Shown piece after piece: positions 54,447 through 62,437 of a stretch of 64,000 bases of DNA. The notes under the pieces are model-generated. The model did no database searches and had not been told where the DNA came from. It was given only the letters and a program-made list of their open reading frames with translations. Both the position numbers and the translations under genes were made by a program. The DNA lies in the NCBI RefSeq assembly GCF_008630535.1, contig NZ_VWPH01000006.1:62001-126000 (forward strand). Direction: 5' to 3'. This DNA comes from Saccharopolyspora hirsuta (GTDB lineage: Bacteria; Actinomycetota; Actinomycetes; Mycobacteriales; Pseudonocardiaceae). Numbering within the stretch: the first letter of the stretch is position 1; every line of letters begins with the position of its first letter.

Positions 54447-55253
54447 TCAGGGGCAGGTGGAGGTCTGTCGGTCGTAGGCGCTGATCGCCCAGCCGCCGTC
54501 CTGCTGCTGGGTGAGCTTGAGGCTGCCCAGCTGGGGGCCGCCCGTCACCTGGATCCGGCAGCCGTGCACCACGGCCTCCCGGCCGATCATGGCGATCGCG
54601 TCGTAGCCGATCTTCGGGTTCGCGTACGCGCTCCCGTTGGTGATCTGGTCGTGCACCTGGCGGGCGGCGGTGGCGCAGTCGGGGGCCCCGTGGGCGGTGG
54701 CGAAGCCGTTCTCGCCCGCCGCGTCGAACAGGCCGCACGCCTGCGTCGGGTCGTCGCCGCGCAGCAGGTTGTAGATGTCGAACAGCGCGTCCTGCGGGGT
54801 CGGTGCCTTCCGCGGCTGCGGGCGGACCGGGGGCTGGCCGCTGCTGCTGGTGTCCGAGCTGCTGTTGCTGCTGCCGAAGTAGTAGTCGTAGGCGTAGTTC
54901 AGGAGGAGCAGGAGGACGAGGAGGTAGATCAGGCGGCGGACGAACTTGTAGCGGAGGAGGCCGAGGGCCGTCTTCCACCAGGGCTTCTTCGGCTTGTCCG
55001 CGGGTTGGGCGCTGGTCGGCGGGGGGACCGCGACGTCGCCGCCCTGGGATTCCTGCCATTCCCGGAACTTCTGGAACTGCAGGAACTGCTGGTACTGCCG
55101 GAACTCCTCGTCGTCGGTCGGCTGCGCCGGTTTGGCCGGTTCCGGCGCGGCGACCACCTCGTTCTCCACGACCTCCGCGTCGACGACGTCCGCGGGGCGG
55201 GGCTTGTCCGGCAGGTTCGAGCCGGGCTCCGGCGACTCGTGCTGATCAGCCAC
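54447..55253 (-). CDS. Membrane protein of unknown function with extracytoplasmic domain
   Basis: 268 residues: a cytoplasmic Pro/Glu-rich N-terminal 100 residues with a Gln/Phe-rich segment (FRQYQQFLQFQKFREWQ), one transmembrane helix (LIYLLVLLLLLNYAYDYYF), a Ser/Pro linker, and a C-terminal domain of about 115 residues resembling a small lumazine-binding-like fold of lipid-associated actinobacterial proteins (DALFDIYNLLRGDDPTQACGLFDAAG ... GGWAISAYDR), with four cysteines. Function unknown. GTG start at 55253. Between rplA and rplJ on the opposite strand. Confidence 0.72.
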   Translation of the reverse strand: MADQHESPEPGSNLPDKPRPADVVDAEVVENEVVAAPEPAKPAQPTDDEEFRQYQQFLQFQKFREWQESQGGDVAVPPPTSAQPADKPKKPWWKTALGLLRYKFVRRLIYLLVLLLLLNYAYDYYFGSSNSSSDTSSSGQPPVRPQPRKAPTPQDALFDIYNLLRGDDPTQACGLFDAAGENGFATAHGAPDCATAARQVHDQITNGSAYANPKIGYDAIAMIGREAVVHGCRIQVTGGPQLGSLKLTQQQDGGWAISAYDRQTSTCP

Positions 55254-55339
55254 GCCTCACATGATGCCCGCCCGTGCGGTGGAGGTCACCACCAGCGCGG
55301 ATGTCGAGGGGTGGTTGGAAGCGCCGGGGAGGCGTCGCG

Positions 55340-55573
55340 TACTCTTGAGGAGGTTCCACCCAAGACCGCTGGTCTTCTCCGCTCCCCGCGAGGGGTTGGT
55401 GGAGAACTAAGGTCCCGTGAGATGCGGGCGGCCCGCGCAGGAGGGACGAGGCTACGCGTGCGCGCCCAGGCGCGCCCATGATCTTGACGCCCCGTGCTTG
55501 CTGCGCCGGGGCGTTTTGTCGTCTCAGGACCGACTGGATGCGGATCACAGTCGGAGATGAGAGAGGAGGCGAC
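55340..55573 (+). promoter_or_regulatory. Ribosomal L10 leader with attenuator
   Basis: The 5' region of rplJ. It contains several complementary GC-rich segments and ends in the intrinsic terminator ACGCCCCG (55487-55494) with CGGGGCGT (55507-55514) followed by TTTTGTC. This fits the L10-leader mechanism, in which L10(L12)4 binds the leader and controls read-through into rplJL. The promoter should lie near 55330 (GTACTCTTGAGG). Confidence 0.75.
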
Positions 55574-56101
55574 ATGGCGAAGCCCGACAAGGTCGATGCG
55601 GTCACCGAGATCGCTGAGCACTTCAACACCTCGACCGCTGCGGTCGTGACCGAGTACCGCGGGCTGTCCATGGCGCAGCTGTCCGAGCTGCGCCGCGCCC
55701 TCGGGGCGGGCACGACGTACCGTGTCGCGAAGAACACGCTGGTCAAGCGTGCCGCCGAGCAGTCGGGCGTCGAGGGGCTCGACGACCTGTTCGTCGGCCC
55801 GACCGCGATCGCCTTCGTCGAGGGCGAGCCGGTCGACGCCGCCAAGGCCCTGAAGGAGTTCGCCAAGGCCAACGACGCCTTGGTGATCAAGGGCGGTTAC
55901 ATGGACGGCCGCGCGCTGTCCGTGTCCGAGGTCGAGAGCATCGCCGACCTCGACTCGCGCGAGGTCACGCTGGGCAAGCTGGCCGGTGCGATGAAGGCCA
56001 AGATGGGCCAGGCCGCCGCGCTGTTCGCCGCGCCGGCGTCCCAGGTGGCTCGGTTGGCCGCTGCTCTGCAGGAGAAGAAGGGCAGCGACGCCGACGCCTG
56101 A
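55574..56101 (+). CDS. rplJ: Ribosomal protein L10
   Basis: 175 residues. N-terminal [38 protein letters not shown] and [16 protein letters not shown] are typical. It anchors the L7/L12 stalk to 23S rRNA. The ATG at 55574 follows GAGAGGAGGC; the open frame upstream belongs to the leader. Followed by rplL. Confidence 0.97.
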   Translation: MAKPDKVDAVTEIAEHFNTSTAAVVTEYRGLSMAQLSELRRALGAGTTYRVAKNTLVKRAAEQSGVEGLDDLFVGPTAIAFVEGEPVDAAKALKEFAKANDALVIKGGYMDGRALSVSEVESIADLDSREVTLGKLAGAMKAKMGQAAALFAAPASQVARLAAALQEKKGSDADA

Positions 56102-56188
56102 GTCCCCCGCGGATGCAGTTGTCGGTCGCAAGAACTCCCCTCCCGGGTGCCGCCGGTGCTCGGGCACTGAACGGAAAGGAACGCCGTC

Positions 56189-56575
56189 GTGGCGAAGCTG
56201 AGCAACGAAGAGCTGTTGGACGTCTTCAAGGAGATGACCCTCCTGGAGCTGTCGGAGTTCGTGAAGCAGTTCGAGGAGACCTTCAACGTCACCGCCGCCG
56301 CCCCGGCCGCCGTCGTGGCCGCCCCGGGTGCCGCGGGTGCCGCCCCGGCCGCTGAGGAGCAGGACGAGTTCGACGTCATCCTCGAGGGTGCCGGCGACAA
56401 GAAGATCCAGGTCATCAAGGTCGTCCGCGAGATCGTCTCCGGCCTGGGCCTGAAGGAGGCCAAGGAGCTGGTCGAGGGCGCTCCGAAGCCGATCCTGGAG
56501 AAGGTCGAGAAGGAGAAGGCCGAAGAGGCCAAGGCCAAGCTGGAAGAGGCCGGCGCCTCCATCTCCCTCAAGTGA
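56189..56575 (+). CDS. rplL: Ribosomal protein L7/L12
   Basis: 128 residues: N-terminal dimerisation domain ([29 protein letters not shown]), Ala/Pro hinge (about 35-55) and C-terminal factor-binding domain ([39 protein letters not shown]). GTG with GGAAAGGAA upstream. Repeat copy E lies between its stop and the terminator at 56847. Confidence 0.97.
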   Translation: MAKLSNEELLDVFKEMTLLELSEFVKQFEETFNVTAAAPAAVVAAPGAAGAAPAAEEQDEFDVILEGAGDKKIQVIKVVREIVSGLGLKEAKELVEGAPKPILEKVEKEKAEEAKAKLEEAGASISLK

Positions 56576-56593
56576 GCTGATGCCTGTCTGACG

Positions 56594-56790
56594 AACTCGT
56601 TCTGCGTGGCGGTGCCGGTAGCGGAACCTCAGCGCCCGCCTGGACTGCGGATGCCCAGTCTTAGCCAATACACGGCGGCTGGGCCGTCCTCGCCGGAAGG
56701 AACCCCAGAGGGGTGGGCACTGAGAACCCGCGGCGGTGCGAGTTGCGAGGGTGGGCTAAGCGGCTTCGCCGCTTCAAAAACAAAGACCAC
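56594..56790 (+). repeat. Structured intergenic repeat, copy E, in the rplJL 3' UTR
   Basis: Starts about 18 bases past the rplL stop, same direction. P1 CTCAG 56628-56632 with CTGAG 56720-56724; P3 GCCCAGTC 56653-56660 with GGCTGGGC 56677-56684, a third paired version; P5 AAGCGGC 56758-56764 with GCCGCTT 56768-56774, changed on both sides relative to B, C and D. The 3' arm of P2 is replaced by a longer segment containing CCCC-AGA-GGGG, and the left arm of P4 is lost. The CACGGC and GTCCTCGC motifs remain. Confidence 0.85.
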
Positions 56791-56846
56791 CACGGGATTC
56801 GAAGACAGGCTGGAGGGGCCATCCGCCGCTCCTGACTCACCGTGAT

Positions 56847-56888
56847 AGGGCGGGCACTCGCAGTTGCGGGTGCCCGCCCTTATTTTGC
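56847..56888 (+). terminator. Terminator after rplJL and repeat copy E
   Basis: AGGGCGGGCAC (from 56847) pairs with GTGCCCGCCCT (to 56880), with inner CGCA/TGCG, followed by TATTTTG. It is the only strong intrinsic terminator after rplL, so copy E should be transcribed with rplJL. Confidence 0.88.
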
Positions 56889-57161
56889 TTCGCGGAATTC
56901 TCGAATCCCGTCATTCGGACCATTCCGCCGGTTTCGAATTCGATCTTCCCGGCGGCGAACCCGCTGGCCGGGGGCCGCCAACGCAAAACGGGGCTGGAAA
57001 AACTGCATTGGCAGAAGTTCTGGTGAACTGGTGAGTAACCCCTTCGCGTCGGGCTCGTTGCACAGGTGTGACGCTGATGACCTTCGTTGTCCGCGTCACA
57101 TGTGTCAGGCTGCCTCTCCAGGTGGTTCGGCTGAGTTGCATTCGAGGACGCGGAGGTTCGG
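56889..57161 (+). promoter_or_regulatory. mkl-mce promoter region with spaced inverted repeat
   Basis: About 270 bases with no gene supported. TGTGACGC (57067-57074) is repeated inverted as GCGTCACA (57093-57100), the second arm running into the palindrome CACATGTG (57097-57104), 58-95 bases before the mkl start. It could be the operator of a GntR/TetR-type mce regulator. TTGCAC at 57058 might be a -35 box. Confidence 0.45.
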
Positions 57162-58358
57162 ATGGGCGTCGAGGTGGTTGTCGACGGGCTGTCGAAGTCC
57201 TTCGGCGCGCAGACCATCTGGCGGGATGTCACGCTGACGCTTCCTCCCGGCGAGATCAGCGTGCTGCTGGGGCCTTCCGGGACCGGGAAGTCGGTCTTCC
57301 TGAAGTCGTTGGTGGGGCTGCTCAAGCCGGAGCGGGGCAAGATCGTCATCAACGGCGTGGACATCTGCACCTGCCCGGAGCGCGAGCTCTACGAGGTCCG
57401 GAAGCTGTTCGGCGTGCTGTTCCAGGACGGCGCGCTGTTCGGGTCGATGAACCTGTTCGACAACATCGCCTTCCCGCTGCGCGAGCACACCCGCAAGAGC
57501 GAGTCCGAGATCCGCCGGATCGTGCTCGAGAAGATGGAGATGGTCGGGCTCATCGGCGCCGAGGAGAAGCTGCCGGGCGAGATCTCCGGCGGCATGCGCA
57601 AGCGCGCCGGGCTGGCCCGGGCGCTGGTGCTGGACCCGGAGATCATCCTGGTCGACGAGCCGGACTCCGGGCTGGACCCGGTCCGCACCGTGCTGCTGAA
57701 CCAGGTGATCGTCGACCTCAACGCGCAGATCGACGCGACGATCCTGATCGTCACCCACGACATCAACACCGCCCGCACCGTGCCGGACAACATCGGCATG
57801 CTCTACCGCCGGAACCTGGTGATGTTCGGTCCGCGCGAGGTGCTGCTGACCTCGCCGGAGCCGGTGGTGGTGCAGTTCCTCAACGGCCGCCCGGACGGGC
57901 CGATCGGCATGACCGAGGAGAAGGACACCGGGGCCGACGAGCTGGCGCGGCTGAGCGAGATCTCGGTGCCGCCGATGATGCCGCAGCTGGACGTCACCCC
58001 CGGCATGCCGGAGCGGACCGCGGTGCGCCGCCGCAAGGAACGGGTGCTGCGGCAGCTGCGCAGCCTGGCCCCGTCGGCGCAGCAGGAGATCCTGAAGACG
58101 TTGACCCCGGAGGAGCTCGCGCTCTACGGCTTCTCCGCGCCCGCGACCGGCGCGTGGCCGCAGCAGACCGAGCCGATCGCGCCGACCCCGGCCCCGCTGC
58201 CGCAGGACGAGGTCGCCGACGTGCCGCAGCAGGTGCGCCCGACGCCGTACCCGCGGGAGCCGGAGGCGCCGCCGTGGGGCGGGGCGCCGGAGCAGACCGC
58301 CGAGCCGGTCGAGTCGTCGCGCCGCCGCTGGTTCGGCCGCAAGCGGGGTGAGCAGTGA
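57162..58358 (+). CDS. mkl: Mce-system ABC ATPase Mkl (MlaF-like)
   Basis: ATPase that powers YrbE/Mce lipid transport. Walker A GPSGTGKS near residue 38, signature SGGMRKRAGLARAL near 145, Walker B IILVDEPDSGLDPV near 165 and switch His in IVTHD. 398 residues: the ABC domain (1-250) plus a C-terminal extension of about 150, the first part a bundle (LRSLAPSAQQEILKTLTPEEL), the last Pro-rich. ATG with GGAGG upstream. Its stop overlaps the yrbEA start (GTGA). Confidence 0.93.
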   Translation: MGVEVVVDGLSKSFGAQTIWRDVTLTLPPGEISVLLGPSGTGKSVFLKSLVGLLKPERGKIVINGVDICTCPERELYEVRKLFGVLFQDGALFGSMNLFDNIAFPLREHTRKSESEIRRIVLEKMEMVGLIGAEEKLPGEISGGMRKRAGLARALVLDPEIILVDEPDSGLDPVRTVLLNQVIVDLNAQIDATILIVTHDINTARTVPDNIGMLYRRNLVMFGPREVLLTSPEPVVVQFLNGRPDGPIGMTEEKDTGADELARLSEISVPPMMPQLDVTPGMPERTAVRRRKERVLRQLRSLAPSAQQEILKTLTPEELALYGFSAPATGAWPQQTEPIAPTPAPLPQDEVADVPQQVRPTPYPREPEAPPWGGAPEQTAEPVESSRRRWFGRKRGEQ

Positions 58359-59146
58359 GTTCGCCGTCGCAGGCGCGGTTTCCGGGTGCGGCGGGCTTGC
58401 GGGAGACCGGGCGCCTGTTCGCGCTCGGGCTGGACGTGCTGCGCTCGCTGCCGAAGCGCCCGTTCCAGCTCCGCGAGTTCATCCAGCAGTGCTGGTTCAT
58501 CGCGAGCGTGACGATCCTGCCGACCGCGCTGGTGTCCATCCCGTTCGGCGCGGTGATCGCGCTCCAGCTCGGTTCGCTGACCCGGCAGATCGGCGCGCAG
58601 TCGTTCACCGGTGCGGCCAGCGTGCTGGCCATCATCCAGCAGGCCGCGCCGATCGTGACCGCGCTGCTGATCGCCGGTGCCGGTGGTTCGGCGATCTGCG
58701 CGGACCTGGGTTCGCGGAAGATCCGCGACGAGATCGACGCGATGGAGGTGCTGGGCATCTCGCCGATCCAGCGCCTGGTGGTGCCCCGGGTGCTGGCCGC
58801 GATGCTGGTGGCCGTGCTGCTCAACGGCATGGTCAGCGTGGTCGGCGTGCTGGGCGGCTACACGTTCAACGTGATCATGCAGGGCGGCACGCCCGGCGCC
58901 TACATGGCGAGCTTCAACGCGCTCGCGCAGCTGCCGGACCTGTGGATCGGCGAGATCAAGGCGCTGATCTTCGGCTTCCTGGCCGGTGTGGTGGCGGCCT
59001 ACCGCGGCCTGCACCCGCCGCCCGGCCCGAAGGGCGTCGGCGACGCGGTGAACCAGTCGGTGGTGATCACCTTCCTGCTGCTGTTCGCGGTGAACTTCGT
59101 GCTCACCACGATGTATCTGCAACTCGTGCCGCCCAAGGGCATGTGA
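58355..59146 (+). CDS. yrbEA: Mce-system permease YrbEA (MlaE-like)
   Basis: 263-residue integral membrane permease of the MlaE family with five or six hydrophobic segments. The family motif is VTALLIAGAGGSAICADLGSRKIRDEIDAMEVLGISPIQRLVVPRVLA, including the E-I-D-A-M-E coupling region that contacts the ATPase. It forms the membrane channel with YrbEB. GTG overlapping the mkl stop. Followed after 21 bases by yrbEB; a seven-codon mini-ORF (GTG at 59143) spans most of the gap. Confidence 0.94.
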   Translation: MSSPSQARFPGAAGLRETGRLFALGLDVLRSLPKRPFQLREFIQQCWFIASVTILPTALVSIPFGAVIALQLGSLTRQIGAQSFTGAASVLAIIQQAAPIVTALLIAGAGGSAICADLGSRKIRDEIDAMEVLGISPIQRLVVPRVLAAMLVAVLLNGMVSVVGVLGGYTFNVIMQGGTPGAYMASFNALAQLPDLWIGEIKALIFGFLAGVVAAYRGLHPPPGPKGVGDAVNQSVVITFLLLFAVNFVLTTMYLQLVPPKGM

Positions 59147-59167
59147 CGGGCCACCAGGGGAATTGAC

Positions 59168-60007
59168 ATGGTGACGATCTCGCAGCGCGCCAAGCGCGCG
59201 GCCCGGCGGCCGTTGCAGCTGCTGGACGAGCTGGGCGACCAGCTGTCGTTCTACGTGCGGTCGCTGGTGTGGGTTCCGCGCGCGATCACGCGCTACGCCA
59301 AGGAGACGCTGCGGCTGCTGGCCGAGGTGAGCTTCGGCAGCGGGGCGCTGGCGGTGATCGGCGGCACGGTCGGCGTGATGATCGGGCTGACCCTGTTCAC
59401 CGGCACCGTGGTGGGCCTGCAGGGCTTCGCCGCGCTGGACCAGCTGGGCACCTCGGCGTTCGCCGGGTTCGTCTCGGCGTACTTCAACACCCGCGAGATC
59501 GCGCCGCTGGTGGCCGGTCTGGCGCTGTCGGCGACGGTCGGCTCCGGTTTCACCGCGCAGCTGGGCGCGATGCGGATCTCCGACGAGATCGACGCGCTCG
59601 AGGTGATGGGCGTGCCGAGCCTGCCGTACCTGGTGACCACGCGGGTGATCGCCGGGTTCATCGCGGTGATCCCGCTGTACGTGCTGGGCCTGCTCACCTC
59701 GTACGTGGCGGCGCGGGCGGTGACGGTCTACGTCTACGGCCAGTCCGCGGGCACCTACGACCACTACTTCAACCTGTTCCTGCCTCCCGAGGACGTGCTG
59801 TGGTCCTTCGGGAAGGTGCTGGTGTTCAGCGTCGTGGTGATCATGACGCACTGCTTCTACGGCTACCGGGCCAGCGGCGGCCCGGCCGGGGTCGGCGTGG
59901 CGGTGGGTCGCGCGGTGCGGACCGCGATCGTGACCACCGCGCTGCTGGACTTCTTCCTCAGCCTCGCGATCTGGGGCACCACTACGACGGTTCGGATCAC
60001 CGGATGA
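59168..60007 (+). CDS. yrbEB: Mce-system permease YrbEB (MlaE-like)
   Basis: 279-residue partner permease. Same motif as YrbEA, here GSGFTAQLGAMRISDEIDALEVMGVPSLPYLVTTRVIAG. Residues 1-60 include an amphipathic N-terminal helix (QRAKRAARRPLQLLDELGDQL). ATG at 59168. Its stop is overlapped by an ATG (ATGA) starting a 13-codon ORF that ends in the mceA start. Confidence 0.94.
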   Translation: MVTISQRAKRAARRPLQLLDELGDQLSFYVRSLVWVPRAITRYAKETLRLLAEVSFGSGALAVIGGTVGVMIGLTLFTGTVVGLQGFAALDQLGTSAFAGFVSAYFNTREIAPLVAGLALSATVGSGFTAQLGAMRISDEIDALEVMGVPSLPYLVTTRVIAGFIAVIPLYVLGLLTSYVAARAVTVYVYGQSAGTYDHYFNLFLPPEDVLWSFGKVLVFSVVVIMTHCFYGYRASGGPAGVGVAVGRAVRTAIVTTALLDFFLSLAIWGTTTTVRITG

Positions 60008-60045
60008 GTACCAAGGGTGCTTTGACAACGCTGGAGGCGTCATGA
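60004..60045 (+). CDS. Possible 13-codon coupling ORF between yrbEB and mceA
   Basis: ATG at 60004 overlaps the yrbEB stop (ATGA); reading MSTKGALTTLEAS, it ends in a TGA overlapping the mceA ATG (ATGA, 60042-60045). It fills the 34-base gap and contains the GGAGG site of mceA. Same design as the nuoC-D and nuoL-M cases. Confidence 0.4.
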   Translation: MSTKGALTTLEAS

Positions 60046-61418
60046 GCGACAATCGGCGCAGCCCGCTCATGAAAGCCGACCGGGTGCGGGTGGCCCGCAA
60101 GACACTGCGGCGCCGGGCCCTGGGCCTCGCGTTCCTGCTGTGCATGGTGCTGTTCGTCAGCCTGACCGTGGCCACCTACCAGAAGGCGTTCACGTCCAGC
60201 GTGGACGTGGTGCTCAAGGCCGCCTCCACGGGAAACCAGCTGCTGCCCGAGTCGGACGTGAAGGTGCGCGGCATGGTCGTCGGCCGCGTGGTCAAGGTCG
60301 AGTCCACTGGGGACGGTGCGGAGCTGCACCTGGCGCTGGAGCCGGACAAGGTGGAGCACCTGCCGTCCAACGTCTCGGCGCGGCTGCTGCCGCGGACCCT
60401 GTTCGGCGAGCGCTACGTCTCGCTGGAGCTGCCCGAGCAGGCCGCGTCCACCACGCTGGCCGCCGGTGACGTCATCGAGCAGGACCGCACCAGCGCGGGC
60501 ATCGAGCTGGAGAAGGTGCTGGCCGACACCATGCCGGTGCTGCAGGCGGTGCACCCCGACGACCTCGCGGTCACGCTGAACGCGCTGGACCAGGCGCTGT
60601 CCGGGCGCGGGGAGCAGCTGGGCGAGACGCTGTCGCAGCTGAACACCTACCTGGACGGCCTCAACCCGTCGGTGCCGGACCTGCAGCGCAACCTCAAGGA
60701 GCTGGTCGGCGTCGCCGAGACCTACGAGGAGGCCGCGCCGGACGTTCTGGAGGCGCTGGACAACTTCAGCACCACGGCGCGAACCCTGGTGGCGCAGCGG
60801 GAGAACCTGAAGACCCTCACCGGTCAGCTGACCACCACCGCGGGCGACACCACCGCGTTCCTGGAGAACAACCGGAAGAACATCATCCAGCTCGGCGAGG
60901 CGCAGCGGCCGACGCTGGACGTGCTGGCGAAGTACTCGCCGGAGTACAAGTGCTTCCTGGACGAGATGGCCGCCTACGTGCCGCGCATCCGGAAGGTGTT
61001 CGGCGAGGGCACGAACGAGCCCGGCCTGCACATCACGCTGGAGGTCGTGGCGCACCGCGGCAAGTACCGCCCGAACCAGGACGAGCCGGAGTACAACGAC
61101 AAGCGCGGCCCGCGCTGCTACAACCTGATGCCGCTGCCCGACCCGATCCCCGAGTACCCGCCGGACGGGCCGTTCGACGACGGTTCGGTGCCGCCCGCGC
61201 CGTCGCACCAGGTCGACAAGGGCCTGAACCCGCCGCAGATGGGCGAGGGCTACCTGCCGGCCAGCACCTCCCCGCAGTGGGTGAACTCCCCGGCGGAGCG
61301 GGACATGGTGTCGGTGGTGCTGGCCCCGGCCGTCGGCCGGAGCGCCGCTGACCTGCCCGACTGGGGGTCGCTGCTGGTCGGCCCGGTCCTGCGCGGAGCG
61401 GAGGTGAGCTACCGGTGA
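60042..61418 (+). CDS. mceA: MCE-family protein, first Mce subunit (MceA)
   Basis: 458 residues: N-terminal transmembrane anchor (ALGLAFLLCMVLFVSLTVATY, about 25-45), MCE domain (about 50-130: STGNQLLPESDVKVRGMVVGRV ... GERYVSLELPEQA), long helical region (about 145-290) that would build the hexameric tube, and a Pro-rich C-terminal part. The six Mce proteins form the periplasmic conduit for lipids or sterols between outer envelope and YrbE. Overlaps mceB by four bases (GTGA). Confidence 0.92.
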   Translation: MSDNRRSPLMKADRVRVARKTLRRRALGLAFLLCMVLFVSLTVATYQKAFTSSVDVVLKAASTGNQLLPESDVKVRGMVVGRVVKVESTGDGAELHLALEPDKVEHLPSNVSARLLPRTLFGERYVSLELPEQAASTTLAAGDVIEQDRTSAGIELEKVLADTMPVLQAVHPDDLAVTLNALDQALSGRGEQLGETLSQLNTYLDGLNPSVPDLQRNLKELVGVAETYEEAAPDVLEALDNFSTTARTLVAQRENLKTLTGQLTTTAGDTTAFLENNRKNIIQLGEAQRPTLDVLAKYSPEYKCFLDEMAAYVPRIRKVFGEGTNEPGLHITLEVVAHRGKYRPNQDEPEYNDKRGPRCYNLMPLPDPIPEYPPDGPFDDGSVPPAPSHQVDKGLNPPQMGEGYLPASTSPQWVNSPAERDMVSVVLAPAVGRSAADLPDWGSLLVGPVLRGAEVSYR

Positions 61419-62437
61419 ACGGTCGCAGCATCACCGGACCGCTGGTCAAGTTCCTGATCTTCGTGCTGGTCACCGTGCTGGCCACCGGGCTCCTGGTGCT
61501 GACCATCGCCAACCGGGACCTGCGCTCGGCGGAGTCCTACAGCGCGCGGTTCACCGACGTGACCAGCCTCAACGAGGGCGACGAGGTGCGCATCTCCGGG
61601 GTGAAGGTCGGCGAGGTGGAGAGCATCGAGCTGGTGGACCACCGGGTGGCGGAGGTGCGGTTCAACGTGGCCGACCGGCCGCTGCCGGCCACCGTGACCG
61701 CCACCATCAAGTACCGGAACCTGGTCGGCCAGCGATACATCGCGCTGGAGCCCGGCCCGGGCGACAACGGCGTGCTGCGGGCGGGCTCGACGATCCCGCT
61801 GGAGCGCACTAAGCCCGCGCTGGACCTCACGGTGCTGCTGGGCGGGTTCAAGCCGCTGTTCCAGGCGCTGTCGCCGGAGGACGTCAACAAGCTCTCCTTC
61901 GAGATCATCCAGGTGCTGCAGGGCGAGGGCGGCACGGTGGAGAGCCTGCTGGCCCACACCGCCTCGCTGACCTCCACCATCGCCTCCCGCGACCAGGTGA
62001 TCGGGCAGGTGATCGACAACCTCAACGGGGTGCTGGACACGGTCAACGCCCGCGACCAGCAGCTGTCCGAGCTGGTCGGCCAGCTGCGGCAGGTGGTCTC
62101 GGGGCTGTCCGAGGACCGGCACGCCATCGGCGACGCGGTGACCGCGATGGACGGTCTGACCAACAGCACCGCCGGGCTGCTCACCGAGGCCCGCCCGGGG
62201 CTGCAGCAGGACATCGCCGGGCTCGGCTCGCTGTCGCAGAACCTCAACGACAACGAGGAGATCGTCGAGCGGTGGATGCAGAACATGCCGGGCAAGGTCG
62301 AGATGCTCACCCGGACCGCCTCGCACGGCTCCTGGTTCAACTTCTTCAACTGCAAGATGACCGGAACCGTGGGCGTCGGTGAGCTGAACCTGCCGCTACC
62401 GCTGGTGCCGGTGTCCCAGCCGAGGTGCCAGCGATGA
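61415..62437 (+). CDS. mceB: MCE-family protein, second Mce subunit (MceB)
   Basis: 340 residues: transmembrane anchor (LVKFLIFVLVTVLATGLLVLTIA), MCE domain (FTDVTSLNEGDEVRISGVKVGEVESI ... NLVGQRYIALEPG) and helical tube segment, ending with two cysteines. GTG at 61415 overlapping the mceA stop; ATGA overlap with mceC. Confidence 0.92.
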   Translation: MNGRSITGPLVKFLIFVLVTVLATGLLVLTIANRDLRSAESYSARFTDVTSLNEGDEVRISGVKVGEVESIELVDHRVAEVRFNVADRPLPATVTATIKYRNLVGQRYIALEPGPGDNGVLRAGSTIPLERTKPALDLTVLLGGFKPLFQALSPEDVNKLSFEIIQVLQGEGGTVESLLAHTASLTSTIASRDQVIGQVIDNLNGVLDTVNARDQQLSELVGQLRQVVSGLSEDRHAIGDAVTAMDGLTNSTAGLLTEARPGLQQDIAGLGSLSQNLNDNEEIVERWMQNMPGKVEMLTRTASHGSWFNFFNCKMTGTVGVGELNLPLPLVPVSQPRCQR

